The position numbers and the translations under genes are program-made. Below, piece by piece: positions 20,075 through 20,107 of a stretch of 20,107 nucleotides of DNA. The stretch is taken from NCBI GenBank assembly GCA_024364805.1, contig CM044497.1:102304957-102325063 (forward strand). Reading direction: 5' to 3'. Under the pieces are notes generated by a model. The model was not told where the DNA came from and did no database searches. It was given only the letters and a program-made list of their open reading frames with translations. Position 1 is the first letter of the stretch. Each line of letters opens with the position of its first letter. The stretch comes from Euprymna scolopes. Lineage: Eukaryota > Mollusca > Cephalopoda > Sepiida > Sepiolidae.

Positions 20075-20075
<1 letters not shown>
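19380..20075. other. No recognisable features
   Basis: Unique AT-rich sequence. A 69-codon plus-strand frame at 19816-20025 has no recognisable motif, and I do not call it a gene. Confidence 0.4.

Positions 20076-20077
<2 letters not shown>

Positions 20078-20107
<30 letters not shown>
20078..20107. repeat. TA microsatellite at the right end of the window
   Basis: Pure alternating TA to the last base. Confidence 0.9.

Overview
This window looks like non-genic, repeat-dominated DNA from an animal nuclear genome. It is very AT-rich, has long CA, GATA, TTA and TA microsatellites, and carries relics of LINE, Ty3/Gypsy and DNA transposons. No bacterial gene layout, tRNA, rRNA or complete protein gene is visible. 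The mixture (Merlin-type transposase, K02A2.6-like Gypsy, LINE tails, GATA and CA runs) fits an invertebrate. I lean towards a lophotrochozoan such as a mollusc, perhaps a cephalopod, but this is a weak inference without a search.

Layout. Bases 1-300 are simple AT-rich repeats. Bases about 300-6930 form one head-to-tail satellite with a 34-bp period, roughly 190 copies. Its interior is dominated by one consensus, and both edges carry the same older-looking variant. Bases 7034-7107 are a palindromic CA/TA/TG microsatellite. Bases 7512-8665 hold the 3' part of a LINE on the minus strand, with reverse-transcriptase motifs, C-terminal domain and 3' tail. Bases 8938-13318 are a broken Ty3/Gypsy element on the minus strand with LTR sequence at both ends.

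Bases about 13390-15790 are the richest region: a Merlin/IS1595-like DNA transposon relic. Its transposase fragment lies between two arrays of a 30-bp repeat that face each other. Outside them are a 27-bp inverted repeat pair and further, more diverged inverted homology. A separate 346-bp, almost fully palindromic MITE flanked by TA sits in the right-hand array.

Bases 15800-18540 are mostly featureless. They contain one plausible 97-bp internal exon of an unidentified host gene (16338-16434, plus strand) and three simple repeats. Bases 18550-19370 hold a Helitron-like 3' terminus on the minus strand, a CA-rich tract, a 60-bp duplication, a roughly 180-bp duplication and a 25-bp-arm hairpin. 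The window ends, as it begins, in a TA run, which suggests both ends may be assembly breaks.

The elements do not work together as a pathway. What can be read is an insertion history: the MITE went into the repeat array of the Merlin relic, the Gypsy element lies against that relic, and the satellite expanded separately. The least familiar items are the 34-bp satellite with its matching edges and the nested inverted structure at 13.4-15.8 kb.
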